A stretch of 64,000 nt of DNA from Hepsetus odoe (taxonomy: Eukaryota; Chordata; Actinopteri; Characiformes; Hepsetidae), in the NCBI GenBank assembly GCA_017165825.1, contig CM029378.1, forward strand, positions 13,317,334-13,381,333. The letters are read 5' to 3'. The notes beneath the pieces were generated by a model that did no database searches, was not told where the DNA came from, and saw only the letters and a list, made by a program, of their open reading frames with translations. Shown one piece after another: positions 36,577 to 50,046 of this stretch. The translations under genes and the position numbers were made by a program. Numbering within the stretch: position 1 is the stretch's first letter; each line of letters opens with the position of its first letter.

Positions 36577-39500
36577 ATGGCGGATCGCTGTAGTCTCTCG
36601 TCTCTGTTTTCCCTGCAGAACCAGCTGGACTGTGGCCTCCAGGGTGCGGCCACACAGGAGGAGAAGGAGACGCTCGTCCTGAAATACCTCCGGAAACTGG
36701 ACGGAAGTGAAGACCTGAAGGCTCCGGATTTTGATGCAGGTTGGAGTGACTGAGACCCACACTGTTAATGATTCAGACAGGTCGCAGCGCGGTTCGCAGG
36801 AAGACTGACCTGACCGCCCCTTTGCGTTCATACCGAATCTGTTTTCCAAATTTAAAACAGAATTAAAATTCAGGACAGGATCTACCTTCTCCATACTTGG
36901 TAGGGCTGTGATAAATACCCCAGTAAGATATTGTTCAGTCAACAACTAACAGAACTTGTCAGTTTATGTTAACAGTGAAGTTTTACTTTTAGATTTTGGT
37001 TTAGAAGTTGGATGTTCACAGGTCATTATTACTGGCCGATGGTGGAGCACTGGTTAGGGACTAGGCACCATGTTCAGAAGGTCATAGGTTTGAGTCCCAC
37101 ACCAGCAGGCAGAACCAGGCTTGGCAGCCCACTGGTCCTGGTGTGTGGGTTCTCTGTTGGTGTATTTGGAGGGGTTAAACACAGAAGCTCACTGTGTGTG
37201 TGAGAGAGAAAGTGAAAGTGACAACCCTTGTCATTGTAAAACACAGCACATCACAATGCACAGTATACATGTGCAGCAAGGGGCAGGTATTGAAAGCGCC
37301 CGGGGAGCAGTGATGGGGACGGTACCTTGCTCAAGGGTACCTCAGGGCAACCTACTGATGAGGGAATCAAACCCACAATCTTCCGATGCGGGGCAACTCC
37401 CTCACCACTAAGCCACCGCTGCGGGCCAGCAAAAGGAATTTCCTTTTTCCTTTTCATTCATCTCATTTCATTTCCTGCAGTTATGAAGCTGTGTTCAGCA
37501 GTTGTACACCAGCAGAATCTCTTAAATGGACCTAAGGTTACTATTGTGATTATGTAAAGTGAAATCAGCTCTTTCGATACACTGATTTATTTGTGGCAGG
37601 CCAACATTAAATACGATTGATTGCTACAGATTACTCATGAACTTTCTTTATACTCATTAAAGTTAGGGTCATAGTAATTCGATTACTATGTAAAATGGGT
37701 CAAATCTTACTTCAGACTTGATTTCCCTCCTTGCCCTGCTGTTTATCCCTTAAAACAGTGACAACAGACTCGTCTGCCTATTTGATCTGAACGTAAGGAC
37801 CCAGATTGTCAAGGTTAGCAGGTTGGACACAGTGGCTTGTGGATATCGTCATGCTTGTGCAGGCTAGTTCAAGATTTCAGATATGTGCCAGAAACCACCA
37901 GCTGAATGAATGAAAGGCTGTTACTCTTAAATAGTGACATGCAAACTGTTTGTTTATCATTACTGAGCACAGCAGTTGTTTAAGCAGTCCCTAAAACTAG
38001 TGTTTTACTGCAGGACTGGAATGGCTGAACACAGAGGGCCCGCTGTCTCTGCAAAAGGAGCTGGCTGGGAAAGTGGTTGTGTTGGACTTCTTTAGCTATT
38101 GCTGCATCAACTGTATGCACATACTGCCTGACCTACATCAACTGGAGCAACTTCACTCTGTTAAAGGTACACACACATTTATGTAGTTCTGTCCTCATAT
38201 CTACCCAACGCAGATCAAGAAGCAGACCGTAGCCAGTTTTATTTTTATTAAAACGCATTTAACGGGCTTATGTCATGGAAAACTATGTGCCCGTGCGTTA
38301 GTTTAATCAGGAGGCCAACAAAGCAAATTTACAATCTAAGGCTAACTACTTTGTGTTTGATGAGCATAGTGCATGTCAAGATTAACAGATTTGAAATAGA
38401 CCTGATTTGTCAAACCCTGATTCACAGAGCCTGGCAAATAGTAATGAAACACATGAGTACTTTATGATGTCCGGGTGCAATTTCTGATGTTTTTTTTTTT
38501 TTTTTTGGTCAAGCTTTATACGTTTTATAATTAGACAGTGATTTAAGTCAGGTATTTTAATGTAAGGGGAAGAGTTAAGACATTGAATGACTTTTCTAAA
38601 AGAAGGTGACCACAGAGTAAGAGCACTACAGCAGATCAAAAGGCTAACCTTGGTTATTTTGGTGTGCTTGGGCTTAATATAGCGGCCATGAGAAGTCATA
38701 TCAGCTCAAGCTGTCAGTGGCCTATAATTGGAGCCTTAGTAGGATCATCTAAGGAAATGGGCCAACACAGTTGGCTCGCAGCCCACTTACTCTCAAAAGT
38801 TACAAAGGCCTCTTCTGGCTTAGTATTCAGTACATTCTGTTACTGTACATCAGAACATACACAAGCTCCTTTTACTTATTTTATTATACCACATTTATTA
38901 AGAAGCTGTATCGTCCTACAAACTAGGGACTTCATTAGGCCACGTAATGTTTTTTTACTTGTTGGTTGAGTTTATTGATGTATAGTGTACTGTTAAGTTT
39001 GTCATTAACCTTAATAATGCATTACATTTATCATTTGCATCATAGGCAGTATACACACCTTTTGTATTATTATTAAGAGTTTAAATATTGCAGTAGACAT
39101 ACTCAAATCACTGAGTTTCACACCCCGAGGATAGGAGGTAGAAGAATGTCACATTTATTGACGTGTAGTCTACTTCTCCTGACATTTCACTTGATTTAGA
39201 AAAAAGGTTCCCTGAGCGTATGGCACCTGGGAAAGAATAGTGGCTGAAGGGAAACAAACTCTAAAACTAATATGAAGCAGCACTTCTGTAATAATGGGCT
39301 GCCTGAGAGTCGCATGGGCATTTTATTAAACATCTTGTTCATCATTGATAGGATTTGCTCTTCCTTTTGATATGAAAGCAGCTCATTGGCTTTATTCATC
39401 AAACTATATAAGGAATCTGCTTAATGATATTTTGCTTCATGAAAAGTATTTAAGTCAAAAGGAAAAAAATGAAATCCTATTGAATATAGTATTTGTCTGT

Positions 39501-42500
39501 GTGAGAGTAAAATTAGGTAATTAGGGGAATTGGAGGTTTTAAACTGGAACTGGAATGAAAAGGTTTTTTTGATTATTCTCTCTTTTAAGGACTTTAACTG
39601 TTAATTATGTCTTCTGTCATAGCCTAACTGTTTTTTAGTGACAAAAAACTAGACTGTAATGTTTTGTACATGTCTGAAATATGGACAGGTCTTGAATAAG
39701 AAAAGGAAGCCTCATATTTCTGAAGACAAAATGCCTTTTCAGAGACCATCAAACAGGGAGGCAACATGACAGTTCAGACAAACAGTATGCATTCATCCAA
39801 CGCTTGAATAAAAAACCCAACGTCAGTCATACATCTATGCATTGTTTGAGGAGCAGGACTATACTTTTATATAGCCTTCATTCTTTGCACAGAAACCTTC
39901 AAATAAAGCTTGGTTCTTCAAACAGCAAGCAGCTGCAACTCCAAGTGCATTTAGTAAAGAAATATGGAAATTTGATTAAGAAATACTTGTTTGCAAGCTA
40001 GCTCACTTGGTTCCCAATTCATGTTCACTCTTTCTCTCTCCCCTCTCAGATGGCCTGGTTGTGATAGGCGTTCACTCAGCTAAGTTCCCCAATGAGAAAC
40101 TTCTGCAGAATATTTGTAGCGCTGTACTGAGATACGGCATCACTCACCCAGTGGTGAACGACAGTGATGCAAAGCTATGGCAGGAGTTGGAGGTGGCTTG
40201 CTGGCCTACCCTGGTGGTTTTAGGCCCCAGGGGAAACCTTCTCTTTTCTGTGGTGGGTGAAGGCCGTCGGGAAGACCTTTTTCTGTTCACTGCATCTGCT
40301 CTCAAACACTATGCCAAGCAGGGCCTGCTCCAAGACCATCCTTTGGGAATTAAGCTCCTCAGGGATTCATTACCACCTTCCATCCTTTCCTTCCCTGGAA
40401 AGGTTGCAGTGGACCCCAAAAGCAAGAAGCTGGCAATTGCAGATACAGGACATCATAGGGTTCTAGTGGTCTCCAGTACTGGGAAAGTGCAACACATTGT
40501 AGGAGGTGAGAAGTTCTAGTCTTTTTACTAAATATCGATTTGAGTAATCAATTAAACCTCCTTTCTTCTCCTCTTGTAAAATGGAAATATGCAGACTGAT
40601 TTGATAATGCATACTCACTTACCTCACAACATTCACTGTTTCACAACTTATTTACTGCAGTTTTTATACACTTAATGTTTTCATTTTTTAATTACATCTT
40701 CTTTTGTTTCACTTTAAGTGACATTTAATGTAAAACTCTAATGCACTGTAGCATAAATACTTGCAAGTTGCTTTGGATAAAAGCGTCTGCAAAATGAATA
40801 AACGTAAAATAAATCTATGCCATGAATCTTCAAATTTAATGCACAAGTCATTGTTTTGGTAATTGGTTACTTTCTTTGCGCTCAACTACAAAATGACTTT
40901 AATTTCCATCGCAGGACTTCATGACCACTGTTTCAGTTCACTGATCCAGCAGGTGAGTTGCTCAAATACTCTTCACTTGGTAATTCAATCTTGCTTTTTA
41001 TTGTAGGATCTGGAAGTGGATGGAAGGATGGCAACTTGTCAGAAGCTTTGTTCAACTCTCCTCAGGGAGTGTTCATAAAGGGGGGTACCGTGTTTGTGGC
41101 CGACACAGAGAACCATCTGATCAGGAAGGTAAATGAGGAATAAGGACAGTTCTGCACTGCACCACTGGGCTTTGACCTACTTCTCTGCCTGATGCTTATA
41201 AAGATGAGATCTATCATGGTGTAAGTGTCACAATTTAAAGCAGTAAGGCTCCCTCTCTTCAATCAGATTGACCTTTTGGAGGGAAGAGTTACCACTTTAG
41301 CTGGCACTGGAGTTCAAGGCACAGACAAGGAAGGTGGGGCGATGGGATTGCAGCAGCCAATCAGCTCCCCCTGGGATGTAGCCCTTGGTACCACAGGTGA
41401 GGACTGTATGTTCATCAGACTTATGTTCTTTTCCACCATTTCTAAGAAATCACTATAGAGATAAGAATCATAAGACAATCAAATTTAGGGCCTGGCTCTA
41501 ACCAGTTGGATTAATATATTTGTAGAATAATGAAATAGTTTTGCCCACTTTGTGTTGTATAATGAATTTTGCTCTTGAAATGAGAGATTACACTAGAGAG
41601 AATACTCATAAACTGATATTTTCCCAGTGGAGATAAATCAGTATCGCAAAAACAGATAGCAGCACAGTTTTCCTGAAAGCAAGATGGTTTTTAGTAAATG
41701 GCTTATGTTATTGTTTACGTTCCCTTGCTAATGCAGTACTATGCAAATGTCATTTCTTTACATTTTGCTAAGGAATTACTTTTTGTGCAAAAATGCAATC
41801 TCATGCCTGTCAGAGGGTCTTATCTTTGACATATTGATTAGATTATGTTAAAGATATTGGGAGGAACAAATGCATTGTGTCAGGCTGCATAGTGCCTAAT
41901 GAGACAAGGCACCTAGTATACTGGTGGTGCTGAATGTTGATTGGCTGGAAAGTTTGTCTAATGACTGGCCTCATCTGTAATCATCAGCACCGGTTTCTTC
42001 ATTGGTTCATGCCTTGATAGATTGGGTTACTTGAATGGTTTATAAATAGTCACTTTGTGACTTAACAAACAAAAAACAGCCCTTCTTAAAATGGTCAGGT
42101 ACAGGGTCTAGACTCACTGAGAGCCAAAAACCGGATAACGTTTGCTCAGCAATCTATTACAAGTTAAGAACCTCTAAATCTTTGAAAGCAGAATGTGAAG
42201 AAACAACAGGTGGCTCAAGACTTTTGCACAGTACAGTTTACAGCGCCTGGCGAGAGAACCCAACACTGTGCCTCTGTCACAAAGCTGAGGAGAGGAATTC
42301 AAAAAGCTATTTGACTTCTCCCAGGAGTATTATTCAGCACTCAAACACACATTTTCTTCTTGGATTTTTCTGTTTTTATTAAGGGCACAGGTTATAAGGT
42401 TTTGATCTGTCTCTCATTTATTGAAGGTATCGAGCATCTTTTTTTTTCCCCCCCGACTCCTTCATGATTTCCATGAGACACTATTGTTGTTTAATAATCA

Positions 42501-44223
42501 TTCAGCCACATTAAAAATAAATTAAAATAAATCTTTACACAGCTGTATGTGTGATGTTCAAGCTAGGTATCGGCATTGGCCAATGTATTTGATTTGGTTT
42601 TCTCCACAAGGATTTTTCTAATCAGGTTGTCTAAATATTATGGTGGGAATTATGAAGATAAGGGATATGTGCCACTATGACCTTATGAGATGAACATAGC
42701 CTTGAAGCTTTCTACATAATTTTAACATTTTTTCTGTTAACCTATTAACAAACTGAAATCAAACTTATCTTCATTACTCTGTATTTGTTTTACACATTAC
42801 CAGTAACAAATAACATTTGAATTCCTAGAGTAGCTCAGCTGTAGAGAGAGATGTCGTAGTTTCCATGATGATCATCGTGACATAAGAGTTAATCTTGAAG
42901 ATGGCTTGCTAACCTCATTGCATGTTGTACAGGACTAAAGCCAGTCTATCCATGAACACATGGAGGAGAGGATCATGAGGGACTCTGGATGAGGTGGAAC
43001 AAATAAGTCATGTGAAAATATTGACTAATGCTCTGCCTCTTGCAAAGTATTTGGGTGGCACATTGCCTGCTCTCTTAATATTCCTTCTTCTTTGTGTACT
43101 CCCTCCTTGCATGGAAATTAGGGTCACTTAATCTTTTGCTTTCAGACTCACTCTTAAAATTTAATGTCTCTTATAAAGCCTCGGTTTATTATTCTGCCAG
43201 GAGCAATTTTATGATCTTTTTATTCGTCGTATTCACCCCAACATTGTCTCTGTATCAGCCCCATCTATCTAATCACAGTTCTTTTTTGAAGTTCTTAGAA
43301 GTTCCCTTTGTATCTTGCTTTGTAGATACCATTCTAGACTTCATCTCCCAGAGTGAGGAGTATGACTAGCAAAAGTGGAGCTTTGTTCGCATAGAATAGT
43401 CTCTTGTTTGGAGCAGCACAGGAGTAAACTAAAGATTTTGGTTGCTAGCCACAAACAGTGGTGAGGGCATTTGGTCTCTCTGGGCTGAGCTCAGATGAGG
43501 ATGAGATCAAAAGCACTGACAAGCAAGCTGTTACTTCAAACCGAGTTTAGCCACTTTTATAATACACCTTTCAGATTGCTTGATGTGTTGGGTTTATCTG
43601 AAGCAGTTGGTCCACAATGCATTTTTTTAGTCTTTGACTAAATACTACCCAGTATTTTTTGCATTTTGTGATGACAATTGACAAGCAAAATGTGTGAGAC
43701 ATAACATGAGTTAACTGATGTGGTGTTGTTCTAAAACAGGTTTATTTACGCAATCAAAAATCTGTTGTTCTTTGGTTATTCAGTTATACTATTCCCATAA
43801 ATAGCTTATGAATACACCATGGATATGGTCATCAGAGGCAGGAAAAATTAGGTTGGGTTTTTGGTGTTCTGTGGTGACAGGGTGTCTGTATATGTTTTTA
43901 GATGTTTGTTTCAGTGGGAGAGTGTTTTGAGAACATTCTTGATCTCTGTTAGCTCTCTTAACTTTGTTCTCAGGCCAACTGGGCACTTTTGCCTCTTCCT
44001 CATTTAGAAGCTCCTGTGCTTCTATCTGACCTGCTTGATAAACAGTCCTGTTCCATTTTTCTGTCCTCTGTTAGTACTTCAGTGCTTCTTTTCACTTTCA
44101 ACATATATCCATCTGTTTCAGTGCATCCTTTATTAGTGACTCTTTACCCTTTTCTTTTTCATGATTGATGATTCTTTTTCATAGTGTTGCTGTGTGTGAT
44201 CCACTCTGTGTAGAATATACACA

Positions 44224-44268
<45 letters not shown>

Positions 44269-44681
44269 ACACACCAAAACACCACTATCATGTCAGTGTT
44301 GAGAACCAGCTACCAAATAACACCTGCCGACATTTCTTCTCAATCTCTGGAGCTCATTCCTTTTTTTCCCTTTTTTTAAAATTCATTTAAAAGCCCTCCA
44401 TTTCTGTTTCATATTTCTTTTTTGTGAATGCACATAGAAGGGCTTCAGGCCAGCTGAAATTGTCTCAGATAATCATAGTACCATTAGCCAGCTATTGTTA
44501 GACTTAAGCGCAATAGCCCTCATTCTCCACACCCACTCCCCCTTCACTCTTTCACTCTGTGAGACACACATACATACACAAAGTGCTGTACAATGGTCTT
44601 CATCACAGACACTTTCTCATAAGGGCTTAGCTAAGATTTAATGGAATTAAATGGCAGTCTGTACTGTGCTTATTCACTTTA

Positions 44682-44720
<39 letters not shown>

Positions 44721-47700
44721 ATGCACCCAAACGTTCATTATATATTAATAGGCATGGGCTAAATAATTGAACCCACTTGAGTCTTGTCCTAGTAATTATT
44801 CTCTATTTCTCTCAACGTCCTGATGGTCAGTATCTGACTGATGGAGCTGGACAGCTTCAACATGCAACGCACTCATTTATTGTAATTGAAAAGCAGATTT
44901 GTTGAAAGTGCTATTTGGGCACATTTTTAAATAGAGTGATGTTTTATATTCTCAATGAAAACATTTTTTACACAGCCCTTCAAGCTAAGTTTAGCGAGAA
45001 TACAATAAATGATGCTGGGAGCGGATTAGCAGAACTTATCATTTCAACATTTTACTTGAATCTTGAGTAAAAAAAGTATTAAAGCAACTTAATCTATATG
45101 TTCCTAAACCCTTACCATGACTATGCACACAGTACTGTACATGAATCAACTGTGGCGAGAATGTACACTTTACGATTTCTGATTGCTCAGTGGAATTGAC
45201 TGTTTGCCTGAATGTATTAAATTCTATTAAGTGCTCACTGGATTTAATGTAATTGTAGAATTTACTGAAGTTTAGAATGAAAACTACAAATACTGGTTTG
45301 TATGAGGAGAGGTTTGAAAATGGTTAAACTTAGACACACTCAGAATATTGTTTTTGTAATTATTCTAAAATGTGTATGTTAGACATATTTTTCATATTAT
45401 TCATGTCATTGCATATTATTTTATGTATCTTTTTATGCATATGTCTGGTGCAGGTGGTATGGAAGATAATGTATTGTGGATAGCCATGGCGGGGACACAC
45501 CAAATCTGGGCATTATTCCTAGAGGATGGGAAGCTGCCCAAAGGAAGGTGAGACCTTCCCCACAGCTTTCGCTGTTTGTCCAAAAGGGACATGGCGATAC
45601 ATACACACAGGCCACAGTATGATCTCATTCTCTGGGATTCAGCCTGCGGTGTCATGTTATGTGACTCTGTTTATTCATCTTGATTTCTATATTTTTTATT
45701 CACATTGTGCACATTATATATTAGAAAGATTCTAAAATCTAAGATCATCTTATTTTTTACAATCTGTGATCTGTGAAACTTGTTGCCGTAAAAAGAAACA
45801 AACAAAGAAAAAAACTGCATTTTAGTCTCTCATTTTCCTAACTGTGTGCTTACAGTGAGTATGGAAAGGGCACATGTGTGCGTTTTGCAGGCAGCGGGAA
45901 TGAAGAGAACAGGAATAATGCATACCCTCATAAGGCTGGTCTGGCTCAGCCTTCAGGCCTGACCCTTGCCCCCAGCCAGCCATGGAACTGCCTCTTCATT
46001 GCTGACAGTGAGAGCAGCTCCATCCGCAGCCTGTCACTGAGTGACGGTGCTGTCAAAAACGTGGTGGGTGGCGAAAGAGACCCTTTGGTGAGTCTGAAAA
46101 TCAGAATTGTAGCACTGCTGATGCTTTAAAATTCTTTGCCCATTGCATTGTTAACCCTGTAAAAAATGTCATTGGTATTAGGATTTTGACTCCGAAGCTA
46201 ACATTGATTATATGTGCTAAGCCTTAAGCTGTCATGGAGATTGGAACTTTGTCCATCTCCTTTACATAATTTTCACTTTTCCAAGTTATTAGGGATATAG
46301 GTTTTAACTTATGGATTAATTTCTGCATAGGGTTTTTTTATTTGTACTATCTAATTAAATGTTAATTAGCTGTATTAGTTTTTCAACATACGAACATAGA
46401 TGCTAGAATTCATGCTGTCATGACCGTTGAGTTTTATTAAGCAACAAGAACAAGCATTATTATTATTATTGTTGTTGTTGTTGTTATTATTATTAGTATT
46501 ATTATTAGTATTATTATTAGTATTATTGCAGTGTTCTTCAGAATATGTTGAACTTGCTGTAGAGAGCTGTTCTCTGTTTGTCCATGAAGGTTTACTTTGA
46601 AGTGTAGTCAGATGAGAGCAATGTGATTCCCTCTTTGTCTGCCTTGTGCCTATCCTTCCTTTCTGTTTAACAATCTCTATTTTGTATTTTCTTCTCATAG
46701 CTAGAGATTGGGATTGTTCAATAATGAGAAAAGTGACCCTCTGTAATGCAATTTCAAAAAAATGCTCACATGCAAAGATGAACGTTTCTGTGGGTTCATG
46801 AATCATTGCAGGAAGGTGCATGTAAGATGCAATGCTAGATTTTTATAAGTTTGCTCACACAGAAATGCAGGTCCTTCAGTCTTCTCTGTAATGTAAGGAG
46901 AGATTAATAAATGAGGTTGGGGAGCAGTTATGATCATGTACTGAACCAAGATAACCTAGACGTGGAAGTGTTTTTCTCAGCTCCACTCCATAAAGAAGAC
47001 ATTTTTCTCAGAATTTTTTTCGGTTTGAGATTTCCGTCCCGCAGACTGCCATTTGCCTTGGCTGGCAATGCGAATAGAATCTATTGCCCTGTATTTGGTA
47101 GAAAGATTTGTATGTAATTTTGTTCCTTCCTGCCTCATTTGATGAGTTGATTGGTGAATTGGCAGAAGAAGCTTGCTGCTAATTTACCCTCCTCGTAGAC
47201 ACGTTGCAGCTTGATTTCACTATGGCACGGTTACGTTTTTCTCCTGTTTGTTGATCCAGTCATTTTTGTTGCTCAAAAAGACAACACGACTGTGGGTAAG
47301 AACTTATAATTGACGCCCTGGCTTATCAGTATGCAATTGTCCTTAAAGATCAAATATTTCCAAATACTGTAATTGATGTCGCACAAAAAAATACATTTAC
47401 TTATATAGTTAAATTTACATCATTCAGGCAGGTTGGTTTGTCACAAAAACTCTTTAACCCATAGAAACATTGAACCTGACTTCTTAAAGGATCTGTTACT
47501 AATCTCTTGTTGTCAGATGCGTCGGCAAACTTTAAATTCTGCAAGTTTTGGGGTTTAAATAAAGAAATATTGATTTTATTTTTTTCCATTTTAATTGATT
47601 AATTTTTTTGTTTTGTTTTCTTCTCATTTGACAGAATCTTTTTGCCTTTGGTGATGTGGATGGTAAAGGTGTAGATGCCAAACTCCAACACCCTTTAGGG

Positions 47701-50046
47701 GTGACCTGGGACACTAGTAGCAGTCATCTGTATGTGGCTGACTCTTACAACCACAAGGTCTGTTCGCTAAGATCAAGCTCTACTTTTAGAAACTTTATTC
47801 CCATTTCAGTGACACCCGTTTCACAAGTTCTTCACTGTATTTGTTAACATTTGTCATGCTGCGAGCAGACACAGATGTCTTTTCATGGGTATTACAAAGC
47901 ATGGCTTTCTGTTCCAGATCAAAGTAGTGGACCCCAAGACTAAGCAGTGCAGAGTGCTGGCAGGCAGTGGGGAAGCAAGCAATGTGTTTGGACCAGGCTT
48001 CACAGAATCCAACTTCAACGAGCCTGGAGGCTTATGCGTGGCTGAGGGGGGCAAGCTGCTGTATGTGGCCGACACCAACAACCATCACATCAAAGTGCTG
48101 GACCTAGAGACCAAAATTGTCTCCCTGGTGAGTAATAAATGTGGAGATTTTCTTTATACATGTATTTGATGCTTCCCAGGGCTCATTGGGTGAAGATGCT
48201 AAAACACCCTTGACAGGTTACCAGTTCATTGCAGGGCACGGAGATACAAATGCACACAGTCACTCCTAGGGGCAATGTAGCATCTGTAATAATTTCATGG
48301 GTTAAACTCTCATGCTGAGATTGTAGTTGATCCTACATAATTGTGTTTAGTTACAGTGTATAAAATACTGGGGGGGACAACACTCTTACAGCACGTTTTG
48401 TGATATTTAATTATTTTTAAGTTTGTTAAGTTGGAGCAGGTAATTGTAGTCCCTTAAAAATATATATATATATTAAAAAATAAGAGCAGTGGGTTGTCAA
48501 GTCACCTTAATTTTCCTACATTGCCTGCTTCTACCTTCTCTGTGCTTTTTGTTTGTCTTCTTTCAGTTGCCTATTTCATTAGAGGAAGTGGATACTTCTT
48601 TTATCACTACCACAGTGAGAAAGGTTCCCAGTCTACCCAAATCAGCCCGTGTTCTTGATTTGGCTGTGTTGCCTGTGTCAGCAGGGCAGGCTATCAGTAT
48701 ACAACTCAGCCTGACTTTACGTGATGATACCAAGCTGAACAAAGAGGCCCCCACTTGCTGGAGCCTGTCTGCTGAAGGTATTATATTATATTATATTACA
48801 TTATATTGTAATATATTTATTGATGTCCTTGCCTTTGCAGCATTTAGAGTCTATATTTTCCAATAATAGGAATCAAAAGAATAAGAATGCCTCATTTATG
48901 AGATTATAGACAATTTGTTCAATTTCACTGCATTTTAGAATTATCTGTAGGGAATTGGATAGCCTTGGGTATAAGAATGGCTGCAAGGATCGGTTTGTTG
49001 GAGTGCTTTATTCACACATTTTCACCAAGCTGCAGGGACCAGCCGGCTACACTGGGACAGAGTCCAAGGCAAAAAATTAACGATTCCTCTGTGCCTCAGA
49101 ACACAAGCGTGCTCTCTCCATCTCCTTCTCTCTCATTATTTGTTCTGCTCCCTTGTCATCATTTTTTCAATAATAAAGATTCCTTCTTTCTCTTATCAAA
49201 AATATATTTGAGATAAAGTGTACTTTATGTTTGACCTATTACCCATTTGTTTAACTACAGCAGCACACCATTGCTGCACGTCCAAAATTTAGACTGCACG
49301 TCTACTTTCAATTACAAATTGAGTTACTCTTGGTTTTAAACCTCCTTATGATTATTTGAACTGCAGTTCTCTTTGTCTGCCTGTTTAGCCTGGCCTTCTA
49401 CGTCACTCTTCTCCTGTGTGTTTAGGGTGTGAGTTTGATTGGAGGCTGTCAATTTGGGGCTTGTCTTTCTAACATGCCCTTGGTACAAGTCGAGTAGTGC
49501 ACACACACACACAGCTGACTCAGTGCATTGGCCTCCCCCTGTTCAGACTGCATCAGCAGTCTTGTTAAATAAGGGTTGTGCCACATGAAAAGATGTTCAC
49601 CCCCATCAAGAGCCCATCTGTGTACATGCTGAGTGACCTTACTAACTGGAACAGAAACATTTTTATATAATCTTTATAAATACACATACACACACCATTC
49701 CCAGCATCTTGCATTTTTAAGAGAACAGTGATTCTACCGTAAATGCTGATGACTTATGACTGGGTTCACTGTCTTTTTGTCCTCTGCAGGTAATGAGTGG
49801 TTACTGGATGGACAGGCCGTAATGGGTGACATAACTGATCTTTCACAGCCTCTCTCCATCACCTGCTCCGTGCCCGCTCAGCCTGTATCCACAGACCCTG
49901 TGCTGACCCTCTGTGCCTGGGTCTACAGCTGCCTCTCAGAGGGAGGAGCTTGCATGATGAATGCAGTAGGCTTTAAACAGCCTCTGCTGATTGACTCCAA
50001 ACCCAAGAGTGGCACTGTTGCTGTGACATTTGCACATGCTTTCTAA
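36577..50046 (+). CDS. nhlrc2: NHL repeat-containing protein 2
   Basis: Exons: 36577-36739, 38014-38166, 40050-40505, 41007-41128, 41267-41396, 45454-45547, 45856-46087, 47635-47757, 47918-48127, 48567-48777, 49790-50046. All GT-AG and in frame: 716 aa (human 726). An N-terminal thioredoxin-like domain, about 45-200, carries a CCINC motif (Cys84, Cys85, Cys88) in place of a classic CxxC. It is followed by an NHL six-bladed beta-propeller, about 210-570, with repeated blade ends (ADTGHHRVLVV, ADTENHLIRK, VADSYNHKIKVV, VADTNNHHIKVL). A C-terminal beta-sandwich-like part closes the protein. Soluble, probably cytosolic protein; human loss causes FINCA disease, but its reaction is not established. 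Head-to-head with dclre1a. The short exons 45454-45547 and 41267-41396 match conserved protein text (LWIAMAGTHQIWAL; TDKEGG). Confidence 0.96.
37031..37135 (+). repeat. tRNA-derived SINE head in nhlrc2 intron 1
   Basis: Resembles the 9771 copy: GAGCACTGGTTAGGGACTAG, then a GGTTTGAGTCCCAC B box. It abuts a minus-strand SINE on its right. Confidence 0.65.
37200..37432 (-). repeat. tRNA-derived SINE in nhlrc2 intron 1
   Basis: Reverse-oriented copy of the family seen at 53445-53898: tail AAGTGACAACCCTTGTCATT, body GGTACCTTGCTCAAGGGTAC, tRNA-like head at 37380-37430 ending GGCTTAGTGGTGAGGGAG on the minus strand. Confidence 0.85.
38167..40049. other. nhlrc2 intron 2
   Basis: AT-rich intron; a poly-T run near 38493-38510. 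No exon or clear repeat recognised. Confidence 0.6.
40755..40812 (+). repeat. SINE/LINE tail fragment
   Basis: GTTGCTTTGGATAAAAGCGT followed by CTGCAAAATGAATAAACG is the conserved 3' tail of common fish SINEs, here without a tRNA-like head. Confidence 0.75.
41733..42236. mobile_element. Non-autonomous DNA element, second copy of the 13.2-kb repeat
   Basis: About 504 bp, with imperfect terminal inverted repeats: GCAGTACTATGCAAATGTC at left, and AGACTTTTGCACAGTACAG at right, which inverts to CTGTACTGTGCAAAAGTCT. It shares GTGTCAGGCTGCATAGTGCC with the copy at 13183-13740. No ORF. Lies in the long nhlrc2 intron between 41396 and 45454. Confidence 0.6.
42237..45453. other. Rest of the long nhlrc2 intron 5
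   Basis: No exon recognised. Two CA microsatellites at 44220-44275 and 44683-44716. Otherwise AT-rich. Confidence 0.6.
44220..44275. repeat. (CA)n microsatellite
   Basis: Long interrupted CA run in the nhlrc2 intron; a second one of about 16 units lies at 44683-44716. Confidence 0.9.
46456..46528. repeat. Trinucleotide (ATT/GTT) repeat
   Basis: Compound ATT and GTT repeat in an nhlrc2 intron. It causes the poly-Asn stretch of a spurious minus-strand ORF at 46375-46821. Confidence 0.9.
48180..48292. repeat. L2-like repeat fragment
   Basis: GACAGGTTACCAGTTCATTG, GGCACGGAGATACAAATGCA and CTAGGGGCAATGTAGC match the L2-like tail landmarks at 14.8-15.1 kb, without the ends. Confidence 0.5.

Noticed and set aside
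36505..36945. 146-codon minus ORF over nhlrc2 exon 1
   Set aside because: Antisense shadow of the coding exon and its flank; no homology recognised.
46375..46821. 148-codon minus ORF with poly-Asn
   Set aside because: Comes from an ATT/GTT trinucleotide repeat inside an nhlrc2 intron.
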